A DNA stretch of 64,000 nt from Antitrichia curtipendula (Eukaryota > Streptophyta > Bryopsida > Hypnales > Leucodontaceae), in contig OX579634.1 of the NCBI GenBank assembly GCA_951230915.1, positions 44,095,570 through 44,159,569 of the forward strand, in the 5' to 3' direction. Shown piece by piece: positions 37,410-49,592 of the stretch. Each line of letters begins with the position of its first letter. The first letter of the stretch is position 1. Position numbers and translations under genes: made by a program. Under the pieces are notes generated by a model. It was given only the letters and a program-made list of their open reading frames with translations, was not told where the DNA came from and ran no database searches.

Positions 37410-37720
37410 CTTGTAATTGGTTTACAAGGTTTGTGGTACCACAAGGGGCCCGTTGTGCATTCTAATTTGTTTGTTTTCTGTTTTAAATAATTGGCTTAGG
37501 AGGCTTGTGATACTACAAAGGGCCAAATGTCCATTCTACAAAAAAAATCTCATTGATTAAAATTTTTGGAGCTTGGACTTGTTGATTTGTTCTTTCATAT
37601 ATGTCATTTTTTTCATGTGAATGAGTTAATACAACAATCTTGATGACTAATTTTATTTATGATAAATAGGCTTGGGAGACTTATAGTACCACAAAGATCT
37701 ACTTGTGTATCCTAATTATT
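37410..37720. repeat. Tandem repeat family TR2, array 2
   Basis: At least three units near 37,428, 37,502 and 37,675, each with GGCTTGTGATACCACAAAG-like sequence and a following GTGCATTCTAATT-like tail, matching the array at 31,640-32,120. Confidence 0.5.
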
Positions 37721-38237
37721 TTTACATTGATTGAAAATTTTTAAGCTTGGACTTGATATTTGTTGAATCTATTTTTGTCTTTTTTTGTAGTAATTGAGTT
37801 ATTCCAAGAATTGTGTCAACAAAAAAAATCAAAAAATCATATTGTACTTAAATGCAAATAAGTACAATATGAAATCCAAAGTACCCAAACAAACATATCC
37901 AAAAATATCAATAGTAAAAAAATTGAGAAATGGGCAAATATATAACATATGCACACTGAATTTTATTCTTCCATTGGTTTAGAAGTCTAGCAAGTGTCTT
38001 GTATGATGATTCAAGCACGTTCACTTGCATCTTAACATCGTCAACTTATGTGCTAGGTCCTTTCTTGCTTCTTTGCAAATGAACCTTTACTTCTAATGCA
38101 CACCAAAAGAAGAAATTTCTTCTACCATAACAAAAAACAAAGCTTCTAATTTTTAACCTAGCCAAAAGAAAAATTCATTTTTAAAATTCAAAAAAAGAGA
38201 TTGTTCTAAAAATCAATATTGAAATCCTCAGAGAGTT

Positions 38238-38795
38238 CACTTAGAGTGTCCATTAAAAACCACGTGCGAACAAAACTTTGGACCCCCTATATGCTTTTTT
38301 TAAATTCTAAATTTAATAAAAAATAATAATAAAATAATAAAAATAATAATAAATTTTCCTGCTTTGAAAGTTTATGTTTTGAATTATTGATATTTTTATT
38401 TTTTAATAAGAATTAGTTACACGTTTTTGAAGTAAAAAGATACACTATAGAACTAAAAAATAACTTTCACACCCCTATATTATATTTTTTTAAATTGTCT
38501 AAGAAATGAATTAAAAAAATTCTAAAAAGAACTCTCTATTGAATATTCATTTTGAGTTAAATATTGATTAAATGGTCATCTAAATGTGTTCTTTATAATT
38601 GTTTGAGTTGAAAAACATGTCGTTGTAGTTCATTTTCAACCTCTTCTAGAAATCATTTCATATTTTATTTGAGTTGGAAATTTCAGCAATAGAAACCTTT
38701 AGTCATTATTGAACAATGCTCAAACTTTTAGGTTGAAATTATAGTTTATTAGAAACCACTTATTTGCACATGATTTATTATAGTAGAACTAAGTG
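38238..38795 (+). mobile_element. CACTTAG-ended MITE family, copy 3
   Basis: About 558 bp, starting CACTTAGAGTGTCCATTAAA and ending TAGTAGAACTAAGTG. It is collinear with copy 2. Flanks CTCAGAGAGTT on the left and GCATCCCCTGAG on the right are also inverted to each other, so the real TIR may begin at CTCAG, a few bases outside. Confidence 0.65.
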
Positions 38796-39067
38796 CATCC
38801 CCTGAGCTTAGAATCCCACTAGTGTGCCATGTGGTGTTACCACAATCAAAATTGAAGTACAATAGTATTTTAATTTATAATTTGTAAAAAATTTAAAATT
38901 CAATATTTTCTCAATGTAGTGTGAAAGGTTTTATTCTTGGTAAAATTAAAGTAAAAATAAATTCTTAATTCAAAAACATAAGACTGCCTATAGCGGGATG
39001 GAATGATGTAGTATATGCTCCTGAAAATTAGTAACTACAAATGTAAGTGGGAGGTTTGTCAAAAAAT

Positions 39068-39769
39068 CATAACATTCAAGAGCCTTCAAAGAGGCTGCCT
39101 TTGCCTCTCTGAAGTCTTCATCCACGAAATGCATCCAGATACCTGCCAGTGGATTCAGTTGCTGTAGCTTATTTCAAGGAGTCAGTGGAAATTCATTAGC
39201 CTTGCTAATTTCCTATCCACTAACTCAGCTCCTTACACACTGACATATTCCGACGCGTGGCTTATTAACTAATGTGGGGTGTGGAATATTCCACACCATT
39301 CCATCAGAGGCAAGGCAGCTGCTTTCACAGCTCATGAATGTTATGATTGGGAGAAGAGATACTCGGTCGCAAGCTATCGTCATAATAGAAAAAATAGGAA
39401 AAGATATGTCAATACCAAAACAAAAGTTGAAGTATTAACTTTCATCTCACAACTTAATTGAATACAAGAAACTAGACAATTCCTGACAAGAATGAGCCAA
39501 GAACATTAAAGCACTGAAGTTAATTCAAAGAGCGGACGGACTGAATGTGAATTTAGCCACCCAATTACATTCAATCATATAACTTAATACGGCTTTGATT
39601 CCCAATACTTAACTAAGTTATATTGTGCATGAGTCAGAATCATGATTCAACCTTCTCTGCACTTCAAGTGGGCCACCACTCCTACCTTCTTATTCACAAA
39701 AATAGATGATTGATGGAAGACAACTTCGGAGAGGAAAGGTAGCCTCTTTGAAGGCTATTGAATGTTATG
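39068..39769. mobile_element. 0.7-kb element with 47-bp TIRs
   Basis: The left arm 39,068-39,115 (CATAACATTCAAGAGCCTTC then AAAGAGGCTGCCTTTGCCTC) is repeated inverted at 39,723-39,769 with about 44 of 48 positions matching. The interior is less AT-rich than the flanks. A 60-codon ORF (39,279-39,461) has no motif. A Mutator-like (MULE) MITE is plausible from TIR length, but no 9-bp TSD could be read. Confidence 0.7.
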
Positions 39770-39789
39770 GATCCTTTGAAATTCAATAA

Positions 39790-40310
39790 CTTTTACACCA
39801 TAGTTTGAGAGTTTGTGTTCTTACTATGAATAAAAGGTTTTATATACAAAGTAGTACAAAGGTTTTGTTTTGTGGTGTTTGGACATGCAATACAAAAGTT
39901 ATGAGTATTTTTTTTCAACTAAAAGATAATTTAATTCAATTTTTTAATTTAAAGAATCCATAACTTTCACACTATTGGTCCAAACGCCACGAAATTGGCA
40001 GAAATAGAAAGTTATATGCACAAAAGAGTGAAAAGACTTTGTTTTGTGACATTTGGACAAGCAATGTAAAAGTTATGATTTTCACAAAATAAAAGAGAAT
40101 TTAAATAAAAAAATTTATTCATAAATAGCTTTGAAATTCAATAACTTTCTTATGGCTTGTCTAAACACCACAAAACAAAGTTTGTGCACCTCTCTTTGCC
40201 AAGAGCTTTTGAGAGGTACCAAGAACGCCACCAGACGCCTTATAGTTTGTGAGAACTCAATGTATAAGACAAAACAAAACAAACAATCTATTTTAACACC
40301 TAAAGCCCCA
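39790..40310. repeat. Composite repeat with GTTTTGTTTTGTTTGA border, copy 2 (interrupted)
   Basis: Contains two units of about 175-180 bp with GAATAGAAAG/TTATATGCACAAAAG, TTTTGTTTTGTGG and TTTGGACA. It ends at AAAACAAAACAAACAATCTA, where copy C of the TTAA family is inserted; the remainder (GGTATAGACT) resumes at 40,881. Confidence 0.55.
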
Positions 40311-40880
40311 AGGGTGTTTTCTGCCAAAAACCACTCAAAACTACCACTTTTGTTGTATTCACTTAAGGAAACAAATTTTTTTTTATTTTTATAATTTAAC
40401 CGGAGGATCTTGTACTTAACTTGTCTGAGATCATGTAGTAAAAATTTCATCAAATTTCACCGTACGGATTGGAAGATATTAGCATTCAAAGTTGAACAAA
40501 AAGTTTTTTTTCAAGAAGATGCTTAAATTTTCCAAAAAACTAAGATTGTCCTTTAACTTTCTCATCCCTAGTCCAAATAGAATGAATCAAATCTTCACGT
40601 ATAGGTAAAAACATTATATTTTAGTAAAAAAATTCAAAAACAATTATTTTGACTTTTTGCAATTTTTTTTGGGCTGCTCGTCAATCTCCATTTCTTGCTC
40701 ATTGTGCCACAACTTTTTCATCCGACATCTGATTGAAACAAAAGTTATATATCCACAAATCTCTTGCAAAGCTATACAACTTCAAAAAATCTCAAAAAAA
40801 TTCACTTCAAATTGAGACAATAGGAACCTACCCAGACCCAAATTGTCCCTCGAGGGGACAAGCGGGGCTTTAGGGGTTAA
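40293..40880 (+). mobile_element. TTAA-flanked TIR element, copy C, with preserved empty site
   Basis: The body is 40,297-40,876 (580 bp), flanked by TTAA at 40,293-40,296 and 40,877-40,880. The TIR is CACCTAAAGCCCC against CCCCTAAAGCCCC. The interior shares segments with copies A and B in the same order, with about 350 bp fewer. The paralogous composite repeat at 41,030-41,535 reads CCTATCTTAAGGTATAG with a single TTAA exactly where this copy has CTATTTTAA, the element, then TTAAGGTATAG. This is direct evidence that insertion duplicated TTAA. Confidence 0.8.
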
Positions 40881-41029
40881 GGTATAGACTAGTGTGTCAT
40901 GTGTCATTGCCACAATATAATAAAAAATAATTTGAAATAACTTGATTTAATATTTTAATTAAAAAAATCCATAAATTCAATAGACATCACAACAAAAATA
41001 GAAATAAAAATAATTTCAAAATTTTTAAA

Positions 41030-41535
41030 AACTTTATAATTCAATTTATGCATTTTTGGAATGAATAGAAAGCTTTATGCACAAAAGAATGCAGAGGCTT
41101 TATTTTGTGGCTTTTGGACATGCCTTGTGAAAGTTATGGGTTTTCCAAAATAAAAGATAATTTATTTCATTTTTTAATTTTAAAAAATCTATAACTTTCA
41201 CATTGTAGGTCCAAATGTCACAAAATTGGCACGAATAGAAAGTTAGATGCATGAAGAAGTGCAAAGGCTTTATTTTGTGGCGTTTGGACATGAGATAAGA
41301 AAGTTATGATTTTTCCAAAATAAAAGAGAATTTAAATCAATTTTTGATTCATAAAAAACTTTAGAATTCAATAACTCTTACACCATTTGCCCAAACGCAA
41401 CAATACAAAGTTTGTGTACCTTTCTTTGCCAAGAGCTTTTGACAAATATCAAGAACGTTGCTAGGCACCTCATGGTTTTTTAGATCTTAGCGTATCAAAC
41501 AAAACAAAACAACCTATCTTAAGGTATAGATGTTC
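41030..41535. repeat. Composite repeat with GTTTTGTTTTGTTTGA border, copy 3 (uninterrupted)
   Basis: Two units starting near 41,059 and 41,234 (period about 175 bp), each with GAATAGAAAG, TGCA, GGCTTTATTTTGTGGC and TTTGGACATG. It ends CAAACAAAACAAAACAACCT then ATCTTAAGGTATAG, the unoccupied target for copy C. Confidence 0.6.
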
Positions 41536-41561
41536 TTCCTACACTTGTTTGCCCTTTTCTG

Positions 41562-41849
41562 TCAATCTTGTTTCTTTTCGAGGACTAAATTTTTTCCACC
41601 CTCATAACCTAGGTTGTTTATACTCTCAGACGTGCATTTATCAGAAGTTGCTCTTGTATTTGCCCCTATACTATGATGAAGGTGCACATAAGTTTTTGGG
41701 AAGAGATTGTTGAACTTCCTCTTCTTCTTTTTCCCTTCTTCTGATGCAATAGAAAGATGCTCATTGCTAGAGTCCTCATTTCCTTTGTACTTCTCACTAT
41801 CACTATCGGTATTTTTTAAGGGAGGGCTTTGGGTAATTGTAAGAAGCAT
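41562..41849 (-). other. Short acidic/basic ORF of doubtful significance
   Basis: A 95-codon frame with Ser/Asp/Glu-rich and Lys-rich stretches (DSDSEKYKGNEDSS, EEGKKKKRKF). This composition is less typical of random AT-rich DNA, so it may be a fragment of a transposon-encoded protein. I recognise no domain and see no neighbouring exon. Confidence 0.2.
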
Positions 41850-42397
41850 CCACTAGCCTAGGCCATTGCTTCATCTTTCTCTCAACTTCCATTGTGTCTA
41901 CTAAAACATCAGAGATTCCACATGTGGAAACCAAAGTGCTTTTGATACTGCAGTCACCTCATCCTCTATGCTCACTAGTTCTACCCCAACAATAGCTCTG
42001 CATTGTTCCATTTTTTGGATAAAAATATAGGTGGAGAAGCATGCATTTAGGATCTAAATATGAGATAATCAACATATTGTTCTTGAGGAAAATTTGTTGA
42101 TACAAACACTATATTTGTGACTTGTAGACTAAGAATGTAGTCTGCAACAATACCACAAAATTTATAAGGCAAAATTACAAATGAAAAGAAATTGCCTTCT
42201 ATTGAGCGACATAGATTGCATATGTACAATCAATACTTTTAGGAATTCTTAGGGATAAAAGATGTACAATTTTAGTAGAAATATAGTACTTCATGATCAT
42301 ATTAGAGGTAGTCATACCTTCTTCAGTGAACATTCATTCTCTAGAGAATGGGGACGTGGTGGCTCTCTATTCGCTTCATGTTGGCCCTTTGTAGTAG

Positions 42398-42491
42398 AAT
42401 ATTTTTAGCTCGCAATATCTCATGCACACCCATTCTTCACCTCTGAAGGTGAAGAATTGGCGTGAATAGGATATTGCAAGCTAAAAATATT
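42398..42491. ncRNA. Near-perfect 94-nt hairpin (pre-miRNA-like or tiny foldback)
   Basis: The arms 42,398-42,442 and 42,447-42,491 are inverted repeats of 45 nt with 39 matching positions, separated by a 4-nt loop (CTGA). The left arm starts AATATTTTTAGCTCGCAATA. The stem length would suit a plant pre-miRNA or siRNA-producing hairpin, but the tiny loop also suits a miniature foldback element. Expression cannot be judged. Confidence 0.5.
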
Positions 42492-42499
42492 TTTTGAGC

Positions 42500-43458
42500 T
42501 CTATAGTTTCACTCTTCTATTGCCAGTTTGACCTTTGTTGTTGTTGATTTTAACTGTCGCTACCAACTTCATTGTCCTTTTTGGTGGAGAGCTTAGTCGT
42601 TGGAGAGTTTGCAGTGGTACAAGTTGCGCATATGGATTGCAATGGTAGCAATTGGAAAATTGAAGATATTATGCTTCTTCACAAAATTGCAATTTGTACA
42701 AGTTTGTTTGCTACATATTTCACATGTTTTCGTGCAGAATATTTTGTCTTTTGGTTAGGGTCTGTCATTTGGGACTGCCATATGTGGTTTAGGTGCTAAA
42801 CTCTTTGAATCCAACGTTTTGGTTTGAATTTGTTATGAATTGAATGGAAATACATTTTAGGACTTAGGATGAAGAAGCAGAGTGGCTGACTTTAGGAAAC
42901 GTAGGAATAACTGCCATATCATTTTTGGACTTTAGATTAGTCCAATTTCTAAATTCATTTGCTATTGAAAATTAAAGCAATCAATAAGATTCAATTTCAC
43001 ATAAAAATGATTCAGAAATACAATTCATTGTGGTTATTTTGGTTCAGGGTATAAACAAGGAAAGGCTAGTCTTTGCAAATCCTCTAAAATATTCATGTTC
43101 TTCTCATGGAAAAGTGTAATGTTTAGTGGAACGATACTTATTTGAACAGTTGTACCATAACTCAACCCTACTAGGAGCTTTGTGACCATTGTATATTTGT
43201 ATTGTGTTTAGGTTTAAAGATTGATGCAATTCAAAGCGTCTTGGAGACTTCAACTCCTTATATCAAACATATTCTTTTAGGATGGAATTGATAGTTTTTT
43301 TGTTGAAATGACAAAAATTTGGCTTAGTTATCGGTATACTTACAAAATTGAAATTTATTGCAGTCCTTGTCATCAAGTGTCCGAAGAGGAATTGAACTAC
43401 ATTGGTCACTATATATAAATATCTACTATTCATCTTTTTTTTAATTTAAAAATTCTTT
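42500..43458. other. Intergenic DNA without recognised content
   Basis: A 75-codon ORF at 42,572-42,799 has no motif. Nothing else is seen. Confidence 0.5.
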
Positions 43459-43656
43459 CACTACTGTAAGATTCAGCTTTTTTGTTGATTTGGTCACGTT
43501 GATTTGGATCAGTTTTTTGTTGATTTGGACAATAATCTGTCTGGATGTTTTATTAGACGTGAGATTGACAAAAAAGCACAAGTTTTTTTTCAATGTCATA
43601 TAAAATCCTTTGAAAAAACTACAAAACGCCTCCTAAAATGTGGGTTTCTTATAGTG
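43459..43656. mobile_element. Possible small CACTA-type MITE
   Basis: Starts CACTACTGTAAGATTCAG and ends GTTTCTTATAGTG, inverted CACTA-like ends about 198 bp apart. The 3-bp flanks (TTT and ATT) do not match perfectly. The first 70 bp resemble 15,383-15,450. Confidence 0.4.
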
Positions 43657-45474
43657 ATTGTTCTCAACAATAATAGATCATGTTGAACCTTCCTATTGAA
43701 CCTTGGATCATGTGTTCTTTAGTACAAATCATCATGAAAGTCTCAATGGTGAATGAATATGCTCCACTACACCTACAAGAAGAAAATGTGTCCACCACAA
43801 TTGGCTAAAATGCGACTAAGTGTCCTATACAACTATCCTACGATTGTAGCCTTCTCTATTTGCACCAAATTCTTACGTCATTGTTTGTATCATTGCTTTA
43901 CATCATTAGTACAATATTTTAGTTGCAAAGCAGTACCATTCAGTCTCTAATTCCTTCTTTTGTTCTTGATATTATCATTTGTTCCAAGGTATTATCTTTT
44001 TAAAAAGTTTTAGGATAGAGACGTAAATATGTAACACACATTGAGCTTACAAATAGTGATATTGTATCTTTATTTAAGAATACCAAATTTTTTTCCAACA
44101 AATTTGGATCAGAGTGGTTTGAATTCTTAGCATTATTTGTGAATGATACGGCTTAGTCATATGATAAACTATGAAAAATGACTCAATAACTCTATTGAGC
44201 AAGCTTGATATGTTTGAATGTGGTGCCTGCAGCTATAGATCTTTCAAAAATTGTACTCCATATCATATAAGCTCTACCGTATAGGTTATAGTTCTAGCTT
44301 TGTTTGATTGCTTTTCCAAGGTGTTGCACTTTGTAGTTCAATTTCAAGACTTTGCTATAGTCATATATGACTTTAGTGGTCCTATTCATTCTATAGATCT
44401 TTCATCTTTAGTATAATTATATCAATTTCTCGGAAAAATCACTAGGTTAGAAGTTTAGTATATACATGAGATCAAAGGATTATATTATAGGGGGCTATTT
44501 ATCTAATATTTTATAATTTAATATATTTCATTGTTAAAAAAAGCTAAATTGCCATTAATTATAGCACCCTATATTGTTTATAATGCAATTTTGAGTCCAA
44601 TTTTTTGGCTCCTATATTAGATTTTTAAATTAGAACTAATAGATGTTGTATGATTTTTTTCTATCACTGTTTTTTTTCTTCTTTATTTTTTTGTCCCTTT
44701 TCTTTCAAACCATTTTTTTTATGGTTACAAAAAACTAAAGTACAATATGTTTGGACAAATGTATTGTGGCCAAATAAATGCATTTAGAGATTTTAAACAA
44801 CGCACTCTAGTTGTGTCAAACAACTTACAACTAATCATCTATAATATATTCTAATGAATACAATGAATGCAATAAGAGTATATTAAAACAAAATTTGTGA
44901 TAGATTCTTCAAATTCTAAGTGACTTCAAAAGACTTTATAAATAACTCTCAAGGCAATTAGAGCCCCTCATCTAAGGTTCATGGATAATTTGGGACAAAT
45001 AATGTGTCATTTTTCATCCATCTCTTCTTTAATGACATTAAATACTCACTCAGCAAAATTATTTTTTTCCATAAATTATTGTCTTCCTATATTTTTTCTA
45101 AAATAAAATCTAAGACATGGTATTAAACATAATCTTATATTAATTAAAATATCCTACATGTCATTCTACACACTCAATATTAGATATGATGTTTTTCAAA
45201 ATTTGGGTACAATAAATATATACTATCCTATCTTAGAAACCTATGTAGTTTCTAATATATTTATTAAGTGACTTTCCTAGGATCAATTTATATATCTTGA
45301 TGTTGTAAGCACTAGTTGTTGACCCTTAGCATTTGGTAAGATACAACATATTTTACTATTCAAATTTGAAGAAGTATTCCCATTATTTCAATTTCTATGT
45401 GTTTGATATGGAGGAGCTATGAAGTTGAGTAAAGATTTTGTGTAAAATTTTTTATTACACATTTGTCTCAATCA
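43657..45474. other. AT-rich intergenic DNA
   Basis: No gene or repeat recognised. Confidence 0.5.
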
Positions 45475-46070
45475 TGAGGTATGAAAGTCATGAGAAGTTT
45501 TAGTTTGCGGACAGTTATAGAATCTCTATTCTAAAAAAAGCTTTGAAATTCTTTATTTAAATGAAAGTTTTAATTTTTTAAAATAAAGAAAAATCATTGG
45601 ATGTAGATTGTTTATCACAACATTTCAACCATTGGGATTGACAATTTTTAATACCATAACTAGTTTTGAAAAATTTAGTACTTTGAATCATTTTCTATTT
45701 CTTTCTACTTACTATATTTTTCCTATATGTTGTACAATTCCAAATGATTTGAAATTTTTCAAGCATGTAGCCAACTTGCCTTGAAGAATGAATCCGAAGA
45801 AACACCACCATTTTGAACATTGTTTCATACAAATGTGATGTTGAGACTTACAGATGCCCGATTTTATTGCAAGGCCCTCCCCACAAGGATTTTTGTCACT
45901 TCAAATAATAATATCTTGCAATTTATATGGTGAAAATTTTTGAATTTTTTTTCACATCTTTTCAAACTAATGTACTACAAGACTTTGTAGTTGCATGTAT
46001 CCAAAAATGTTTTTTTTCAAAAATTTGGTACTTGTAATAGAAATGGAAGTTCTAGAGCAATTTTGGTGAC
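45475..46070 (-). mobile_element. TTAA family, copy D (both ends missing)
   Basis: Aligns with the 11,105-11,690 part of copy B, including AAGCATGTAGCCAACTTGCC and the AAATTTGGTACTTGTA segment. Neither the CCCC terminus nor a flanking TTAA is present at either side. It is a truncated and older copy. Confidence 0.65.
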
Positions 46071-46100
46071 TTCATTTTTTATAAGTGAACCTTGTGTTTA

Positions 46101-46560
46101 TAACTTTTAGGTGGAGTGTCCAAACTTTAAACAAATTTTTGGAGATGAACCTTGGCTTGGTTTTCAAACTTCCTTAATTCAAATTTTTTTGAAAAAAGAA
46201 CTTCTACTATGCTAAAATGTGGTAAGAAAAGATACTGTGAGAACAAAATCCAGCTTTGTCCATCTGTGGTCTCTCTATTGTCTGTCAGTCCGTTCATTGT
46301 TTGTCCGCTATCCACCAGCCCGTCTTCTAGTTTGGAACTTGGAGGTTTCCATTCTTTTCAATGACACTTGTGTGTCCGCTTGTTGTCTACATGTGCGTCC
46401 GTCGTAAAATACATGAAAAGTAGATTCTTAGACCTCATTTTAGCATAGTAGAATATATTTTTTCAAAAAACTTTGAACTAAAAAAAGTTTAGAAATCAAG
46501 CCAAGTTTCATCTTCAAAAATCCATTTGAAGTTTGGACACTCCACCTAAAGATTATAGAC
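46101..46560. repeat. Large inverted repeat around a GC-richer spacer
   Basis: The arms at about 46,101-46,227 and 46,432-46,560 are reverse complements (GGTGGAGTGTCCAAAC against GTTTGGACACTCCACC). They contain the AGTAG foldback-family sequence, but here the TACTATGCTAAAATG ends face the 0.2-kb spacer instead of the outside. The spacer and the downstream 46,600-46,760 hold a degenerate CCGTC/GTCCG-rich repeat. Confidence 0.6.
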
Positions 46561-48794
46561 AAATTTTGGAGAGGGTGTTTGAAAATGTCAAAAAAATGGC
46601 CGTTCGTCGTTCATTGCTTGCCTGTCCGCGAGCCCATCTGCCAATCTATCTGTTGTCCACCATCTAGTCCACCAGAGGTTATCTACCAATGGGTCCGTTT
46701 ATAACCGTTTGCCACGCTAAGCCATCTGCCCGTTATAATTTTTCGACGGCGGCTATCCTCGAGCGGCTGTCCTACGCAAACATAAAGTCCTCTGAGTTCA
46801 GATGTCCCAAAAATGGACATGAATTTGCCCTAGACGTAGGAATTTGTCTATCTTGGTTCTCCTGTGGTGAAGTAAAAGATACTTGATTATTTTGTGTGAG
46901 TAGGAATTCTAATTCTTTGTTTGATGGTAAGTTTATCGCAATTTTATGTGTGAACTTTATATTGTACTTGATGTGGTTGTGATAGTCCATCTATTGTTGT
47001 AGATTATTACTATTTACAAGACATAATATGCAAGTCCCCTCTATTTCGTCTATTTTAGACACCTTCACATGTTCCCCCCAAACTCAATGGTGCACCAACC
47101 AACCATGAGTGTCAATTCCCTCTCAAAGATGTCTAAGTGCCAAAATGGAATCTAGTTTGTATTGAAAATGATTGTAGTATGTGAGAATTAGGGCAAGTCT
47201 CATACATGTTATTTCATTTATTTCTACACCTCAAAAAAATCATGTGTGTATTACAATGGAATACAAATTTGTTTTTTGATATGTACAAATGTGTGCCATT
47301 TCCTTGTATATGTATGCATTTGCCTCACCAATCCATCTTTTACATGTGCATGCACTGAGATTAGTTGCCCATCCTTTATATGAGTGTGTCATTTCTTAAC
47401 TTGTCCATTCATCAATTTTTATGGCGTGCTCTTTCCGCAACCTTTCAAATCAAACCTATAGATGTATAAATAATCCCTCCAACTTTGAAAGCATTTATGA
47501 ATATTAAAATAGAAGAATATAGTGAAATCCATACTTCTCTCTTGCATGGCCTCCATTGTCTATAGTCATCGTTGTTCAATCCCATGTTGTTGCTTTCGTT
47601 CTTAACATTCAGATGATAGTATTATAAATAGAGGCAATCTTAAATCTTGAATAGTGTACATGTAAGGTTGCTATGGTAAAGGATAGCATTAGTGTTGCCA
47701 CAAGAAGGAGGCCAAATAATTTTTGCATTAAATTCATCTATAGATGTATTTTGTTTTCTTGAAGTTTAGATTCAAAATTATTGTCCACAAATAATAATGT
47801 TCAAATTGACACAAACCTTTACATTTTGATACGGATTAATGCATTGAGTATAAAATTACAAGCAATTTACCGAGAACAAACTAAATAAAATTATTTATCT
47901 TAATCCAAAAGAAATTGAAATAAAGGGGATTGTAACACTTATGGTTGGGTCGTTGAAATCAGAGAAAGGAGGAGATGGCATCAATGCCATGATGTAAGCC
48001 TTGTCATATTAGTATGAGGAAGAATGTAGAGGTGGTATTGATGTTTTCAAAGGAATGAATAGGATGGACGTTTCCTACTTGGTTGTCTACAACTATATCT
48101 AGGGCCTTCGCATGAATAAATATTGTTTTTTTCACTTTGCAAGTCTATGGCAAGTGTTGTAGACAAAGGTAGTTTCAGTTGATTTTCATAAGTCTTAGGG
48201 CAATATTAGAAATTCAAAATATCAAAAAGAATCAACTCAAAAAAGACATGATGGAATTCGATGTTAAGAATTGATAAAAGTGTGAAGAAAAGTGGAGTTT
48301 CTAGAAATTGACCTTTCATCTATGGAATTGCAAAACTTTCTTCTTTTGAAGAGTTCCACTACTAGTTCCATACCACAAAAAGAGTTTATTTGGTATTGTT
48401 GTTTAGAAGACAAAATTAATTTAAATAAAAAACTCTTAGGATCCAATAAGAAATGTAGCTAAAAATATAGACAATGACTTAGATAGAAAAGAATAAAAAA
48501 CAAAAAAAGACTTCATTTCTAGATACAAATCAAAAAACAAAAGGTAGTCTCTTTTTTCATTTGGATACAACTCATTTCTCTTCCCACCATGTAGGTTAAA
48601 CTGTTGAACAAATATACAAACATATGGAAAGCATTTAAAGTCATTAAGATTTAAAAAAATTAAATGGTAGATATTGCATATGCCGATAGGAACTCTAGAC
48701 TAAATTAGGTCTAGCTCCTATTGTAAGCTTCCTTGAATTTTTTTGTCTTTCTTGCCAAATAAAATAAAATAAAATAATGAATCATAATAATAAA

Positions 48795-48798
<4 letters not shown>
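46561..48798. other. Intergenic DNA
   Basis: Apart from the CCGTC-like degenerate repeat near 46,600-46,760, no gene or element is recognised. Confidence 0.5.

Positions 48799-48849
<51 letters not shown>
48799..48849. repeat. TA dinucleotide microsatellite
   Basis: An uninterrupted TA tract of about 50 bp. Confidence 0.95.
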
Positions 48850-48852
<3 letters not shown>

Positions 48853-49592
48853 AAATCTTTAAATAGCAATTACACTACCAAGTATGATCATTCTAAAAGC
48901 TTACATAGTCACTAAACCATTTAGTGAAAATCACTTTTAAAGCATATACAATCATTACATCATTCATCTATGGTCACACCACTTGCAACTTGGAATGTCA
49001 ATGAGCAACATTACAACTTCCATCGAGAAGTACTTGTGTATATTATATAAATTCAACTGTATTTATCACCATTTTCATTTTACATGATTTTATTCATACA
49101 TTGACATGTATCACGTCTTCAGCCGTCAACTGTAGTACATAGGTTCAAGGTACACCATCCATTTGGACATTGTAGGATGACAATCCATTCATCAACACAA
49201 CTTAGTCGTCATCTGAATCCACTACCCAAAACCAAATTAAAAAAATTCAACCTTCTAATGAAAATGGGCAACGGCTTGTCTATATTGTCATTTGTGGCAA
49301 TACATGATTGTCCATGTTATTCAATGCGGGTGGTACATTGAAGACCTTACCCTTATCTAGAGCACCCTACTAGGTTTGCACTTGCAATTACCTCCCATCT
49401 GGTGTTCATGATATTTGTTACCAACTATTTTTCTTTAATTCCTACATTGAACTAATTTTTCAAGTACTGAGTCCGATTATTTCCTTTATCTTTTTATTCT
49501 AAATAGAAGTTCCATAGATTTTTCACTGAGTCTTTGCCAATGTTTCAAATTACAACCGATTTATTTCCCAATTCCTTTAGCTAACTTTGAAC
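48850..49592. other. Intergenic DNA
   Basis: No gene or repeat recognised. Confidence 0.5.
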
